Assembly: GCA_021790455.1 (NCBI GenBank)
Contig: JAJYDY010000005.1
Coordinates: forward strand, 1-37,506
Direction of reading: 5' to 3'
DNA length: 37,506 bases
DNA from: Microcaldota archaeon
Lineage (GTDB): Archaea; Micrarchaeota; Micrarchaeia; Micrarchaeales; Micrarchaeaceae
Below the pieces are notes generated by a model. It worked only from the letters and a program-made list of their open reading frames with translations, was not told the origin of the DNA and searched no databases. The position numbers were made by a program, and so were the translations under genes. This document shows positions 8,452 through 16,090 of the stretch, one piece after another (positions within the stretch are counted from its first letter, which is position 1; the number at the start of each line of letters is the position of its first letter).

Positions 8452-9723
8452 CTATCCTTTTATCGTTACTATTGCCTCTTCCACGGTGGCGCTTTTCTCA
8501 GCGCCGTCAATAAGATTTCTTATCTTGACATTATTTAGCTTTTCCTCAGCATCTCCGCATACGATTACCCATTTGAACTTCAGCGCGTTGGCGTATGCGA
8601 GCTGGTTCGATATGTTCCTGCTCGCCGCGTTCAGGTCGACAGCTATGCCGGCAGCTCTCAGCGCTGTCGCGACCCTCAGTGCATATTGGTAGTTGCCGTC
8701 CTTTATGTTTGCGACGAATACCTCCGCAAATGTCTGCTTCTGAGAAGCAGAGAAGTTCATCACATCAAGTATCCTGTCTATCCCCAGCGATATCCCTACA
8801 GCGGGGACCTGCTTCCCGCCGAGGAGGCCTATCAGCCTGTCGTATCTTCCCCCTCCGCCGACGCTGCTCTTGAACTGCTTGTCACCAGCAGCAATCTCCA
8901 CCACTATGCCAGTATAGTAATCAAGCCCTCTCATTATGGAGAAGTCGACTACAACATCGCCCCTGAGCGAATAAAGCTTCAGCAGATCGAGAGTCTCCCT
9001 GACCTCCCCGAGCGCAGCCTTGTCGTCCATCGTTTTTTCCACGAGTTCCAGCTTCTCGCCGTTGCTTCCGGAGAAGTTGACCAGCTTGTCAACCCTGTCG
9101 ACAGAATCCCTGTCAAGGCCAAGAGCCTGCAGCTGCTCTATCATGCCATCCCTTCCTATCTTGTCCATCTTATCTACGACCTTCATGATTGGATTGAAAA
9201 GCTCCTCCTTCATGCCGATGGAGGCAAACACAGAATCTATGAATATCCGGTTGTTGATCCTGATTGTGTATTCGAAGCCTATCTCCTCCAGTGCCTTTGC
9301 TGCTGTTGCTATCGCCTCTGCGTCTGCGACCGGCGCCCTGCCTCCGACTATGTCAACATCTGCCTGCGTGAATTCCCTGTACCTTCCCTTCTGCGGTTCG
9401 TCCCTCCTCCATGCCTTGTCTATGTAGTATCTCTTGAATGGCATAGGGAGGCTCTGGTACATCGCGACATACCTTGCGAGAGACACAGTCTGGTCGTACT
9501 TTAGGGCGAAGCCTTCGCTCTTCGTCTCGAATATCAGCTTCGACTCGTCCCCGATGACGTCCTTCGCGGTCAGCACCTTCGTGGACTCAAGAACGGGAGT
9601 GTCGATCGTGAGGAACCCGTACCTTCGGAATACGCCCTCTATCTTCTCCAGGAGCTCCTTCCTGAACAGCGCCTCGTTTGGCATCAGGTCACGCATTCCC
9701 CTAGGTGTCGGTATTTCTGCCAT
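8452..9723 (-). CDS. hisS: Histidyl-tRNA synthetase
   Basis: A 423-residue class II aminoacyl-tRNA synthetase that charges tRNA-His. It starts with the conserved PRGMRDLMPNE. Motif 2 is present as YIDKAWRRDEPQKGRYREF, with the loop arginines. The histidine-specific motif is LDYYTGIVVEI, and motif 3 is GISLGIDRI after GGGGRYDRLI. The C-terminal part (about residues 335-423) is the anticodon-binding alpha/beta domain, VFVANIKDGNYQYAL onward. Length matches the short archaeal/bacterial form. It follows the ankyrin gene by 11 bases in the same operon. Confidence 0.97.
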   Translation of the reverse strand: MAEIPTPRGMRDLMPNEALFRKELLEKIEGVFRRYGFLTIDTPVLESTKVLTAKDVIGDESKLIFETKSEGFALKYDQTVSLARYVAMYQSLPMPFKRYYIDKAWRRDEPQKGRYREFTQADVDIVGGRAPVADAEAIATAAKALEEIGFEYTIRINNRIFIDSVFASIGMKEELFNPIMKVVDKMDKIGRDGMIEQLQALGLDRDSVDRVDKLVNFSGSNGEKLELVEKTMDDKAALGEVRETLDLLKLYSLRGDVVVDFSIMRGLDYYTGIVVEIAAGDKQFKSSVGGGGRYDRLIGLLGGKQVPAVGISLGIDRILDVMNFSASQKQTFAEVFVANIKDGNYQYALRVATALRAAGIAVDLNAASRNISNQLAYANALKFKWVIVCGDAEEKLNNVKIRNLIDGAEKSATVEEAIVTIKG

Positions 9724-9734
9724 AGAATCAATCT

Positions 9735-10025
9735 TTACCCGTCTTCAAACATAGGCGTTTTCCATTTAAAACCCTTTCGCAATTCCTGGATTGGGATTTC
9801 ATAAACTGCGCCGTTCTGCTCAAGAAGGTTCGCCATTCCATCAAGATCCCTCTCCCTTGCCCTATCGACCGCCTTTATGCCATCCCACTCTGCTCTTGAG
9901 TTCGCGTCTGCGCCTGCCCTGAGCAGCCTGCCTGCAGACGCGATGTCATTCCTCAGCACAGAGAAGACAAGGTCACGGTCCAGGTCCGCCTGCCTGCGAT
10001 CCCTCTTCCCAACAGAAGCTGCCAT
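9735..10025 (-). CDS. Small ankyrin-repeat protein
   Basis: A 96-residue protein with about two ankyrin-type repeats. LVFSVLRNDIASAGRLLRAGADANSR carries the helix-turn-helix and the ADAN beta-hairpin start of a repeat; DGIKAVDRARERDLDGMANLLEQNGA is a second unit. No other domain is visible. It begins four bases after the regulator gene and precedes hisS by 11 bases. It is most likely a protein-protein interaction module. Confidence 0.7.
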   Translation of the reverse strand: MAASVGKRDRRQADLDRDLVFSVLRNDIASAGRLLRAGADANSRAEWDGIKAVDRARERDLDGMANLLEQNGAVYEIPIQELRKGFKWKTPMFEDG

Positions 10026-10028
10026 GGT

Positions 10029-10322
10029 TCATACACCCTCACTGACTATGTCCAGAATCGCATTGCCCGCTTCTGTCAATCTTGCGCCACGCAGTCCACC
10101 GCTGTCGCTGAAGTCCACAAGTTCAAGCTCCTTTAGTATCCTTGCATTTAGCTTCAGTGTGGATAGCGGAATCCCCTTCTCGATCTCCAAAGCACGCAGT
10201 ATAGAGCTTATGCTGGAATATTCATACTCGTAAATCCCAAGAAGGACCATTATCTGGTTGCAGTTAAGAGCCCTTAGAATCAGTTTTGAAAGCAGAGTGC
10301 GCTCTACGCTTATCTTTGCCAA
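10029..10322 (-). CDS. Winged-helix transcriptional regulator
   Basis: A 97-residue protein with the compact winged helix-turn-helix pattern: LSKLILRALNCNQIMVLLGIY as helix 1, a second helix SSILRALEIE, the recognition helix STLKLNARILKELEL, and a wing VDFSDSGGLRGARLTEAG. The pattern matches PadR/MarR-like or ArsR-like small regulators where the wing ends in a RLTEAG-type segment. It is the first gene of a minus-strand operon with the ankyrin gene, hisS and a conserved gene, so it may control that operon. Its ligand is unknown. Confidence 0.65.
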   Translation of the reverse strand: MAKISVERTLLSKLILRALNCNQIMVLLGIYEYEYSSISSILRALEIEKGIPLSTLKLNARILKELELVDFSDSGGLRGARLTEAGNAILDIVSEGV

Positions 10323-10469
10323 GCCTTGGCATCCGTAAATGCCCTTTTGTGTTGGTAGCGCATCATCTCACTCTTTGCTGTAGGATATTGCGGAGCTTCA
10401 GATATTTAAAACAGCAGGGCATGTGCACATATCTAGCCAATCGTCTAAGCCATCTTCGTCGCAAAAAGG

Positions 10470-10478
10470 TATAAATAT
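10470..10478 (+). promoter_or_regulatory. TATA box for the zinc-ribbon gene
   Basis: TATAAATAT lies about 31 bases before the ATG at 10509, giving a predicted leader of about nine bases. It is one of the clearest TATA boxes in the window. Confidence 0.6.
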
Positions 10479-10508
10479 TTCATTTTCCCTCTGTATTTCG
10501 GCGATTCA

Positions 10509-10952
10509 ATGGCCTTCCAGCAAACAAGCATAGGAGACAAAGATCCATCGGCATCTACAGCAGATGCGGAAAGTTTCTCGATAGAAACTATTGACCTGTC
10601 TGGCGCAGGTGGCAGGACAGAATGGCAGCCCCATCTCAGGGGTCCGATAGAGGAGATCCGGGATTCCCCCTGCGCGAGACCTGCGACCAAAGCGATTGGA
10701 GAACTTATCGTGAAAGTAGAACTATGCCCTTCCTGCGATAGTGAAGACCTGCTCCAAGACGGAAGGACCGGAGAGCGTTTTTGCAATGCATGCGGCACAG
10801 TAATAGACTATATATTGCCCGAGGGCTGCGGCGCAGTGCCAAAGCTGAAAGAGGACGAGCCGGTGGAGAAGTATGATCCGGAAGAAGGCGGCATCACCAT
10901 TAGGGACGAAAGGAGAAACAGGATCTGGAACGACAAGTTAAGGAGGAATTAA
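10509..10952 (+). CDS. TFB-type zinc-ribbon protein without cyclin domains
   Basis: A 147-residue protein. Residues 70-100 hold a zinc ribbon with CPSC (C73, C76) and CNAC (C92, C95), followed by GTVID, the arrangement of the N-terminal ribbon of TFB/TFIIB, which contacts RNA polymerase. The remainder of TFB, two cyclin folds of about 200 residues, is absent: the protein ends after a charged tail (KYDPEEGGITIRDERRNRIW) that may play the part of the B-reader/linker. The N-terminal 65 residues are low in structure. It is a stand-alone gene convergent with thioredoxin. It could be a transcription modulator or a reduced TFB derivative; DNA-binding capacity is not apparent. Confidence 0.6.
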   Translation: MAFQQTSIGDKDPSASTADAESFSIETIDLSGAGGRTEWQPHLRGPIEEIRDSPCARPATKAIGELIVKVELCPSCDSEDLLQDGRTGERFCNACGTVIDYILPEGCGAVPKLKEDEPVEKYDPEEGGITIRDERRNRIWNDKLRRN

Positions 10953-10955
10953 AGG

Positions 10956-11276
10956 TTACAGATTCTTGTCTATCCATCTCTTTAGCGCTTCCTTAGGCAC
11001 AGCTCCCACCTGCATTGCCTTTACCTGCCCTCTTGAAAAGAGGAGAGTAGTGGGAATGCTCATTATGTTGAACTTTGCCGCGATGTTCTGGTTCTCATCA
11101 ACATTCAGCTTCACGAACTTGACCTTTCCTTCGTAGTCCTTCGAAACCTCCTCTATGATTGGGCCAAACATCCTGCACGGACCGCACCATTCCGCCCAAT
11201 TGTCAACAAGCACAGGAATCTTCGACTTTATCACTTTCTCGTCAAAATCAGCTTCGCCTACATCTTCTACTGCCAT
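10956..11276 (-). CDS. trxA: Thioredoxin
   Basis: A 106-residue thioredoxin-fold protein from the ATG at 11276. The active site is WCGPC (in WAEWCGPCRMF), with the buried VDNWAEW strand, a KLNVDENQNIAAKFNI helix and the cis-proline loop SIPTTLLF. These are all hallmarks of a functional disulfide reductase. The reading frame extends upstream, but a TATA box at 11309-11319 on this strand predicts transcription starting downstream of those extra codons, and GAGGTG lies just before the ATG, so 11276 is the start. It is cytosolic and probably reduced by a thioredoxin reductase encoded elsewhere. Confidence 0.93.
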   Translation of the reverse strand: MAVEDVGEADFDEKVIKSKIPVLVDNWAEWCGPCRMFGPIIEEVSKDYEGKVKFVKLNVDENQNIAAKFNIMSIPTTLLFSRGQVKAMQVGAVPKEALKRWIDKNL

Positions 11277-11308
11277 GGTCACACCTCGCACTAGCATTTT
11301 GAAAGTGC

Positions 11309-11319
11309 ATATATAAAAA
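11309..11319 (-). promoter_or_regulatory. TATA box for trxA
   Basis: The minus strand reads CTTTTTATATA, about 38 bases before the trxA ATG. It fixes the downstream start choice for thioredoxin. Confidence 0.5.
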
Positions 11320-11332
11320 GCTGACACACGGC

Positions 11333-11340
11333 ATTAAATA
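11333..11340 (+). promoter_or_regulatory. TATA box for the cyclotransferase-like gene
   Basis: ATTAAATA lies about 34 bases before the ATG at 11371, diverging from the trxA promoter 15-20 bases away. Confidence 0.45.
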
Positions 11341-11370
11341 TCAGGTATGGCTCAATAATATTGTGAGTGA

Positions 11371-12035
11371 ATGGCAGGAGAGGCAGAGGAAACTGTTGAG
11401 TTTTTCTGTTATGGACCTGGTGCCGATCTAGATGTGGTCACAGCAGAGATAGGACATCCTCCAATCGCAGGAAAGCCTGCCGTGCTGCACGGCTTCCGGT
11501 TGGGGATACAGGGCGTAGAGAACATCCCCGACAAGCAGATGCCAGTGCCGGGGCATCCAGAAAAGATGCTGCCGGATACCGCAAGAGGTATAATCGGGGA
11601 ATCATGGGGTCCTGGCTTCGAGATGTACGTTGTACGGAAGGAGAAGGAGAAGTCAGGGGCACAGTGTGGACTATTAAGAAATCCGACCTTCCGCCTATAG
11701 AAGACTGGGAGCTCGTTGACTTCGGATGGTATAGCACGGTAAGAGGCGGGGTGACGCTGGAAAACGGGGAGAGGCGCGATGTTTGGACCATAGCAGTGAA
11801 GCACCAAAGCGTGAGGAGAGAGGTCGATGGCATGAACTACGATAACTGGCTCGGCAGAGGCGAGGAGTTCAAGAAAGAGTTCATAAGGCACGTTGAGGAG
11901 AACTATAAGAGATTCGCTGCAAGGCAGAAGGAAGGGAAGGGCTTGGAGGCGGGGACTCCAATCACATTTTCTAAAGAAGAGGGGCAGAGCGAAACTCCTT
12001 CAGGAGGATCGAAATCCAAGACCTTCGGTCCATAA
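11371..12035 (+). pseudogene. Gamma-glutamylcyclotransferase-like (AIG2-like) gene, frameshifted
   Basis: Two overlapping frames together make one protein of about 220 residues. The first (11371-11700) begins VEFFCYGPGADLDVV, similar to the FxYGSnL opening of the AIG2/GGCT barrel, and runs to MYVVRKEKE. The second (12035 end) continues with GEVRGTVWTIKKSDLPPIEDW and WYSTVRGGVTLENGERRDVW, which match the later G-x-V-x-G-x-[LV]-Y strand and the yR-x-x-v strands of the same fold. The change of frame falls near 11637-11652 in an AGGAGAAGGAGAAG run, a slip-prone repeat, and corresponds to a net -1 shift. This may be a real mutation, programmed slippage or a sequencing error. The charged C-terminal tail is extra. 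Confidence 0.6.
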
Positions 12036-12109
12036 CGTAGTGTAACCTTTATATTGCTTCAACACAAATAGCTACTGCATGATGATAATGCACTACTCTG
12101 AGCTCTGCT

Positions 12110-12346
12110 GTGAAGAAGATCTTGAGTGCTGACATGACTAAAATCTCTAACGCGATGATAAAGAAGCTTGTCAAGGAGCAGACTGGCTCTACCATAAGCG
12201 ACACCGCGGCAAGTGCAATAGCCAAGCTTCTGGAAAAGAAGGCGAAGACCATGGCGAAGTATGCTGTGGCAAGGGCGAAGAAGAAAGGGAGGAACACAGT
12301 AACGGAAGATGACATATACTCCTACAAGATGCAGTTCGGTGAATGA
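12110..12346 (+). CDS. Archaeal histone-fold protein
   Basis: A 78-residue protein from GTG 12110, or 70 residues from the ATG at 12134. It has the single histone fold: helix 1 ISNAMIKKLVKEQ, loop STISDTAA, long helix 2 to AVARAKKKG, then RNTVTEDDIYSYKMQ, where the RxTVxxxDI signature of archaeal and eukaryotic histones is intact. It would dimerise and wrap DNA. The sequence is divergent in helix 1 and unusually lysine-rich. The TTTATATT at about 12049-12056 is a plausible TATA box. The downstream zinc-ribbon gene follows directly, so both are in one operon. Confidence 0.85.
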   Translation: MKKILSADMTKISNAMIKKLVKEQTGSTISDTAASAIAKLLEKKAKTMAKYAVARAKKKGRNTVTEDDIYSYKMQFGE

Positions 12347-12347
12347 A

Positions 12348-12902
12348 TTGGAGGAGCAAACCGCATTGCTCGCGAAAAGCGAGAAAGGCAAGATCAGGCT
12401 CGACTACCTTGAGAAAGGAAGCAGGAGGACCGCCCTCTGGGAGCCGGTCTACGACGGCGTCATAGAGACCATCTTCGACGGGGACGGCGTTGTCCTGAGA
12501 CAACTCTTCTTCAAGGGAAAAGAGAACGCGAAGACGCAGCCAGAGGAATTCATTAAGGAGCGGAAGATTGCAGCGAAAGAGGGGCAATTTTCAGAGGTCA
12601 GGCTTATCGGGAAGAAGTGCCCGACATGCGGGGCGGAGTCCATCGCCAGGCTTGCCGAGTCAGCCGGCGACTCCACAAGGGCGCCCATCGCGCCGATATA
12701 TACCTGCACAGCCTGCGGTAAGAAGTGCTACTACCTTTCCGACGAGTATCTCGACTACCTTGTCACCCACAACAGGTTCCTTTTTGAGGAGCAGGAACTC
12801 AGGGAACTCGACTCTAACAAGGAGAAGTTTATGTCAGAGTTAAAAGAGTATATAATAAGAATATTTGCATCCCAAAAGATTATGCGAATTAAGCAGGTGT
12901 AA
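12348..12902 (+). CDS. Zinc-ribbon protein of unknown function
   Basis: A 184-residue protein. A TTG at 12348 is preferred as start because GGTGA, the ribosome site used across this genome, lies five bases before it; a GTG at 12339 and an ATG at 12309 inside the histone gene are alternatives. The N-terminal ~85 residues are alpha/beta and charged. A zinc ribbon occupies the middle, with CPTC and CTAC pairs about 40 residues apart (KKCPTCGAES, TCTACGKKCYYLS). The C-terminal helix is basic and amphipathic. It ends two bases before the PRC-barrel gene. I do not recognise the family. Confidence 0.7.
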   Translation: MEEQTALLAKSEKGKIRLDYLEKGSRRTALWEPVYDGVIETIFDGDGVVLRQLFFKGKENAKTQPEEFIKERKIAAKEGQFSEVRLIGKKCPTCGAESIARLAESAGDSTRAPIAPIYTCTACGKKCYYLSDEYLDYLVTHNRFLFEEQELRELDSNKEKFMSELKEYIIRIFASQKIMRIKQV

Positions 12903-12904
12903 AC

Positions 12905-13147
12905 ATGGCGATCTTACTAAGCGAACTCTACGGGAAGCAGATAATAACCAACAACGGGCAGATTGTTGGCATGGTCGAGGACATAATCGTCGACTTTGAG
13001 AAAGGGAACGTTGCAAACCTCCTTCTTACGAAGATGGAGAACCTTACCCGCGCACAGAACACGGCAGGCATACTCAGCAAGAACAGCGTGAAGTACGAGA
13101 GAGTCAAGAGCGTTGCCGAATCAATCATAGTCAGCACAGGGAAGTAG
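12905..13147 (+). CDS. PRC-barrel domain protein
   Basis: An 80-residue protein that is a single PRC-barrel: MAILLSELYGKQIITNNGQIVGMVEDIIVDFEKGN matches the domain's L-x-G-k-x-I-x-t-x-x-G-x-x-v-G-x-v-x-D signature. Archaea carry many such free-standing domains; roles include RNA processing and binding to partner proteins. Here it follows the zinc-ribbon gene by two bases, with AGGTG just upstream of the ATG, so the histone, zinc-ribbon and PRC genes form one operon. Confidence 0.85.
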   Translation: MAILLSELYGKQIITNNGQIVGMVEDIIVDFEKGNVANLLLTKMENLTRAQNTAGILSKNSVKYERVKSVAESIIVSTGK

Positions 13148-13152
13148 CACGC

Positions 13153-13740
13153 TCATACCTGATTTCTCGGCAGCGCATTCAGCACGGGAGTCCACCGCTC
13201 ATAGAGGTTAATTATCGATGCGGTGTGGAAATCAACTCTTCCATAGGCTACGAACTGCATCTCTCCCGCGATCATTATAGGGAAGAGGATCTCCCTTATC
13301 TGTGTCTCATTAGCTATCTTCTTAGCGCAGGCAGTGCAGCGCACGTTCTGTGCTCCTACTGGAAGCACCTCCCTCCTGTTCTTCAGCCTTGCAACCACCA
13401 TCGACGACTTAGGTTCTACGCCCCTTCTTATGTCGGTCGGCAGCTTTGCAAGATTGTCCGCAGCGTCTTCCTCTGCATGTATGACGAAGCAGAGCTCAGA
13501 GCCTACCCCTCCTCTTAGCTGTTCAATGCCAAGCCTTGGGCAATGCGACTTGCAAGCCCATCCTATCCCTTTCAGGTGGTCGGGAACATGGTTGAATCCC
13601 TGCGCAAGTTCCTTCTGCTTGTAGAATATGACAGCTCCGAACTGGGCCTCGCTGCAGTCGCTGCGCAGGGCGGTATCAAGCGCAGCCCTGTAGTGCGGCA
13701 GCACCGTGCTCCTCTCCTCGCTCCTGAGCGTCCTCGGCAA
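13153..13740 (-). CDS. Zinc-dependent cytidine/deoxycytidylate deaminase family protein
   Basis: A 195-residue protein with the deaminase fold motifs: HAE (H88, A89, E90, in FVIHAEEDA) supplies the zinc ligand and proton shuttle, and CTAC (C135, C138, in RCTACAKKI) supplies the other two zinc ligands. The usual PCxxC proline is replaced by arginine. A strand GAVIFYKQKELAQGFNHVPD precedes an additional Cys/His cluster (CKSHC), which is like the extra zinc site of dCMP deaminases. This argues for a nucleotide or RNA base deaminase, but the substrate cannot be assigned. It is convergent with the PRC-barrel gene and begins after a TTTAAATA-like promoter near 13770. Confidence 0.65.
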   Translation of the reverse strand: MPRTLRSEERSTVLPHYRAALDTALRSDCSEAQFGAVIFYKQKELAQGFNHVPDHLKGIGWACKSHCPRLGIEQLRGGVGSELCFVIHAEEDAADNLAKLPTDIRRGVEPKSSMVVARLKNRREVLPVGAQNVRCTACAKKIANETQIREILFPIMIAGEMQFVAYGRVDFHTASIINLYERWTPVLNALPRNQV

Positions 13741-14149
13741 ATGACCACCCTAGTAATCTACTCCAGCTGATATTTAAAGCTTGCATAAGGCGAGGCCGGC
13801 TTTGCTCATAACTCCTTCAAGTTGATGATATGCGAGACGGAAAATGCATTTAACTACGAATGCCGCAGATATCAATCCTGTACAGAATATAAATTGCTTC
13901 TCGACTTTATTCTTGTTCATTTTCCGAAAAGATTCTGATTCAAATAGCTGCGGTTCCATCAAAATCGTTATTACTCTGCCGCGGCCAATCAACTGCCGAT
14001 TATATATTCTCCAATCCCTACCGTGTCTCATACTAGTCGCCAAAAACCAATATGTACTCAGGGCTAAAACCCCTAGGAATTTGTGGAATTGTTGGACAAA
14101 AGTCGCGGAATAGAAGCATTAAAATATCTGAAGGTGGCGTAGCCATAAC
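13741..14149 (+). other. Intergenic region, no supported gene
   Basis: About 400 bases between divergent genes. It holds an AT-rich TTTAAATATCA element near 13769-13779 that can serve the minus-strand deaminase gene. Two 89-codon frames overlap here on opposite strands; neither has a recognisable domain, promoter or ribosome site. The rest shows no tRNA or clear hairpin. Confidence 0.4.
14119..14127 (+). promoter_or_regulatory. TATA box for the kinase gene
   Basis: TTAAAATAT about 30 bases before the ATG at 14150 predicts an almost leaderless mRNA. Confidence 0.5.
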
Positions 14150-15052
14150 ATGGCAACAGACAGCATTTCGCAACCTACAGGCATAAAGTTTACCACGCAA
14201 TACCCTAACCTTCGCCTGCATTCGAGAGGCGCTAATGGAGACACTCCATGCGACCGCCTCCTAAGGGCCAACGACAGGCCAGGCGTAAAAATATTCTTCA
14301 AGAAGGAGGAGAAGCCGAATCTTTACAGGCATATCCCGGAGTTTGAACTCTCAATTGCGATACACAAGGCGTTGCCGGAATTCACCCCGCGCATATACAG
14401 GACGGTCGAGCAGGACGGCAAAACGATAGGACAGATAATGAGAAGGGTAGACGGGATCACTCTCGCCGAAGCCATTGGGACCTGCCTTTTACCTGATGGG
14501 ATAGAGCTCCAGATCAAGGATGCGATGAGTCGATTGCACTCAAGCGGATTCGTTTACAATGACCTTAGCGTATGGAACACGCTTCTGGAGGCGGACTGCG
14601 AAGGGAGGACGCATGTATTCCTTATCGATTTTGGGCTGTCTGATAAAAGCACAGACCTCCGGCTCCTGAAAGGTGATGCAGACAACCTGAAGGCGATTGC
14701 AAACCTGATAGCGATGTGCCGCCAAAGGCATTGCGACGTAGACAACACAAGGGAGGCAATCTACAAAGGACTGTCGAAGGCGAAGGAAGACGTGCATGGC
14801 AGGCATACCGTGCCTGGCAGGTATATAGACGCCGATGATGCGTTTCTCACCGTGCGCAGGGAATTGAAGAGGGGCGGGAAAGCCAGGGAGTCGTTTGAAA
14901 GATTGATGAAGCTGTCAAGCAGAAGGCTGTACGACCTCCTTATCATACTGCTGCGGCTAGAGGCATCAAAACTGCAGCGCGGATTCAGTTACAGGCCGAC
15001 GAAAATCGCAGGAGACCTCTTGGAATACTGGACGCAGAGGATTTACAGATGA
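14150..15052 (+). CDS. RIO/Bud32-like protein kinase
   Basis: A 300-residue protein with the short kinase core of RIO, Bud32 or WaaP-like kinases. Ahead of the catalytic loop are KIFFKKEEKP (likely the ATP-binding lysine) and a hinge-like QIMRRVDG. The catalytic loop is SGFVYNDLSVWNTLLE, giving the D-x(4)-N pair, and VFLIDFGLSD is the DFG metal-binding motif. There is no glycine-rich loop of the eukaryotic type. The C-terminal ~110 residues are helical and basic. Bud32 itself is usually followed or fused to Kae1, which is not seen here. Target unknown; phosphorylation of a protein, lipid or nucleic acid component is possible. Confidence 0.65.
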   Translation: MATDSISQPTGIKFTTQYPNLRLHSRGANGDTPCDRLLRANDRPGVKIFFKKEEKPNLYRHIPEFELSIAIHKALPEFTPRIYRTVEQDGKTIGQIMRRVDGITLAEAIGTCLLPDGIELQIKDAMSRLHSSGFVYNDLSVWNTLLEADCEGRTHVFLIDFGLSDKSTDLRLLKGDADNLKAIANLIAMCRQRHCDVDNTREAIYKGLSKAKEDVHGRHTVPGRYIDADDAFLTVRRELKRGGKARESFERLMKLSSRRLYDLLIILLRLEASKLQRGFSYRPTKIAGDLLEYWTQRIYR

Positions 15053-15174
15053 AGAGAAAAGAGAACCCGCGTTCTAGGTCTTATAGAAGTATGACTATTT
15101 TAAGATTTCAACAACCTATTTAGGGCGTTACAAAACTGCAAACTTCAACACAGATTTTGACACTTTTCGGCAGG

Positions 15175-15183
15175 TTTATATAT
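15175..15183 (+). promoter_or_regulatory. TATA box for the DGR target gene
   Basis: TTTATATAT lies about 35 bases before the ATG at 15214. It excludes an upstream in-frame start at 15157, which would sit ahead of the promoter, and sets the target protein's N-terminus. Confidence 0.6.
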
Positions 15184-15213
15184 TTGAAATCACGCTACTT
15201 ATCATGTGAGATT

Positions 15214-16056
15214 ATGGTAGTAACCGCGGCGCAGGCGAGAGAAATTGCACAGGATATTTCAGCCCAGCAGACAAGGATAGTTCCAACGGGAAAGAACCAG
15301 CCTTGGTTGGATGCAAGACTTGCCATGGACAAGGAAGGAAATAGGATGCCGACAAATGCTGATTACGACAGGGTCCTTGTAGGATCGGAGGCATGGAAGC
15401 AAATAAAAGAAGTCTTCCCTGCTTGGTCTGATACGGTATTGGTCTACCCGGAAAAAGGGGGCAAATTCAAGGCGGGAAAGGATGTTACAGACGCTTTTAA
15501 GGATGGTGCGGGAAATACATGGGTCTTCTCCGCTTCTTCCGTTCCAAAGGAAGCCGTAGGGAAGAAGGGTGTAGCGATATGCATAGAGCATCCTAAGATA
15601 GAGCTGATAGGAAGCCGGGTAGTGCTTTCCGCAGGTCCGGAAAGCTCAGTAACTCTTCTTGAGAATTTCATACAGGAAAATGGAATGGCAGGAAAAGTAG
15701 ATGAAAAGACAAGAGTACCTCTGGAAGCAAATATGAGCAACCTTTCGCCAGAGCAGATTAGATGGTTATACAGGATATATGACATAGGAGTAAGGCCTCT
15801 GGTCCGCGGCTTCTACGGCTACGACGTCAGGCTCAGGCGGGTCGTCTACGCGATCGGCAGGCTGGACCTCCGTTTCGGGGTGGCGCAACTTGAAACTGGC
15901 AGCGAAGCTGCCGCGCCAAAAATTGGCACTGCAAATACCCAATTAGCTTCGATGGTAAGGGAGACTTTGCCGCCGATAATTGCGGCTTTGGAGCCGATAG
16001 CAAAGCCAGAAGTGCTCGAAAACCTGAGACGTTTGCAAAGGGTAGCATCAGAATAA
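15214..16056 (+). CDS. DGR target protein (diversified protein)
   Basis: A 280-residue soluble protein, the protein varied by the retroelement downstream. The N-terminal ~190 residues are conserved in style (GKNQPWLDARLA, FPAWSDTVLVYP, GNTWVFSASSVPKEA, GKVDEKTRVPL, LSPEQIRWLYRIYDIGVRPL) and precede the variable segment at about residues 194-224. That segment runs LVRGFYGYDVRLRRVVYAI and ends LRFGVAQL, a GVRPL...FGV pattern reminiscent of the C-type-lectin folds in DGR targets (inference). Unusually, about 56 residues follow the variable part, forming a predicted helix (ENLRRLQRVASE at the end). There is no signal peptide, so it probably acts inside the cell. Confidence 0.8.
   Translation: MVVTAAQAREIAQDISAQQTRIVPTGKNQPWLDARLAMDKEGNRMPTNADYDRVLVGSEAWKQIKEVFPAWSDTVLVYPEKGGKFKAGKDVTDAFKDGAGNTWVFSASSVPKEAVGKKGVAICIEHPKIELIGSRVVLSAGPESSVTLLENFIQENGMAGKVDEKTRVPLEANMSNLSPEQIRWLYRIYDIGVRPLVRGFYGYDVRLRRVVYAIGRLDLRFGVAQLETGSEAAAPKIGTANTQLASMVRETLPPIIAALEPIAKPEVLENLRRLQRVASE
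15794..15884 (+). repeat. DGR variable repeat (VR)
   Basis: 91 bases aligned without gaps to 16292-16382. There are 72 identities and 19 differences; 18 differences fall where the template has A (15809, 15814, 15817-15818, 15826-15827, 15832-15833, 15841-15842, 15847, 15854, 15856, 15863, 15868, 15878-15880) and only one elsewhere (15869, T for G). Nine template adenines are unchanged. Most changes fall in AAC codons of the template, altering positions 1 and 2 and so the amino acid. This is the adenine-specific signature of DGR mutagenic retrohoming. Confidence 0.93.
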
Positions 16057-16060
16057 AGCA

Positions 16061-16068
16061 TTATATAT
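16061..16068 (+). promoter_or_regulatory. TATA box for the DGR RNA
   Basis: TTATATAT just after the target stop codon predicts transcription beginning near 16090, the first base of the folded region. A separate promoter for template and reverse transcriptase would allow expression independent of the target. Confidence 0.5.
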
Positions 16069-16090
16069 CTGATGCAGCTCACTTCTTTTA

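Noticed and set aside
13774-14113. Opposing 89-codon frames between the deaminase and kinase genes
   Set aside because: They overlap on opposite strands, have no promoter or ribosome site, and show no domain.
15157-15213. Longer N-terminus of the DGR target protein
   Set aside because: The TATA box at 15175-15183 lies within it, so these codons would precede the transcript.
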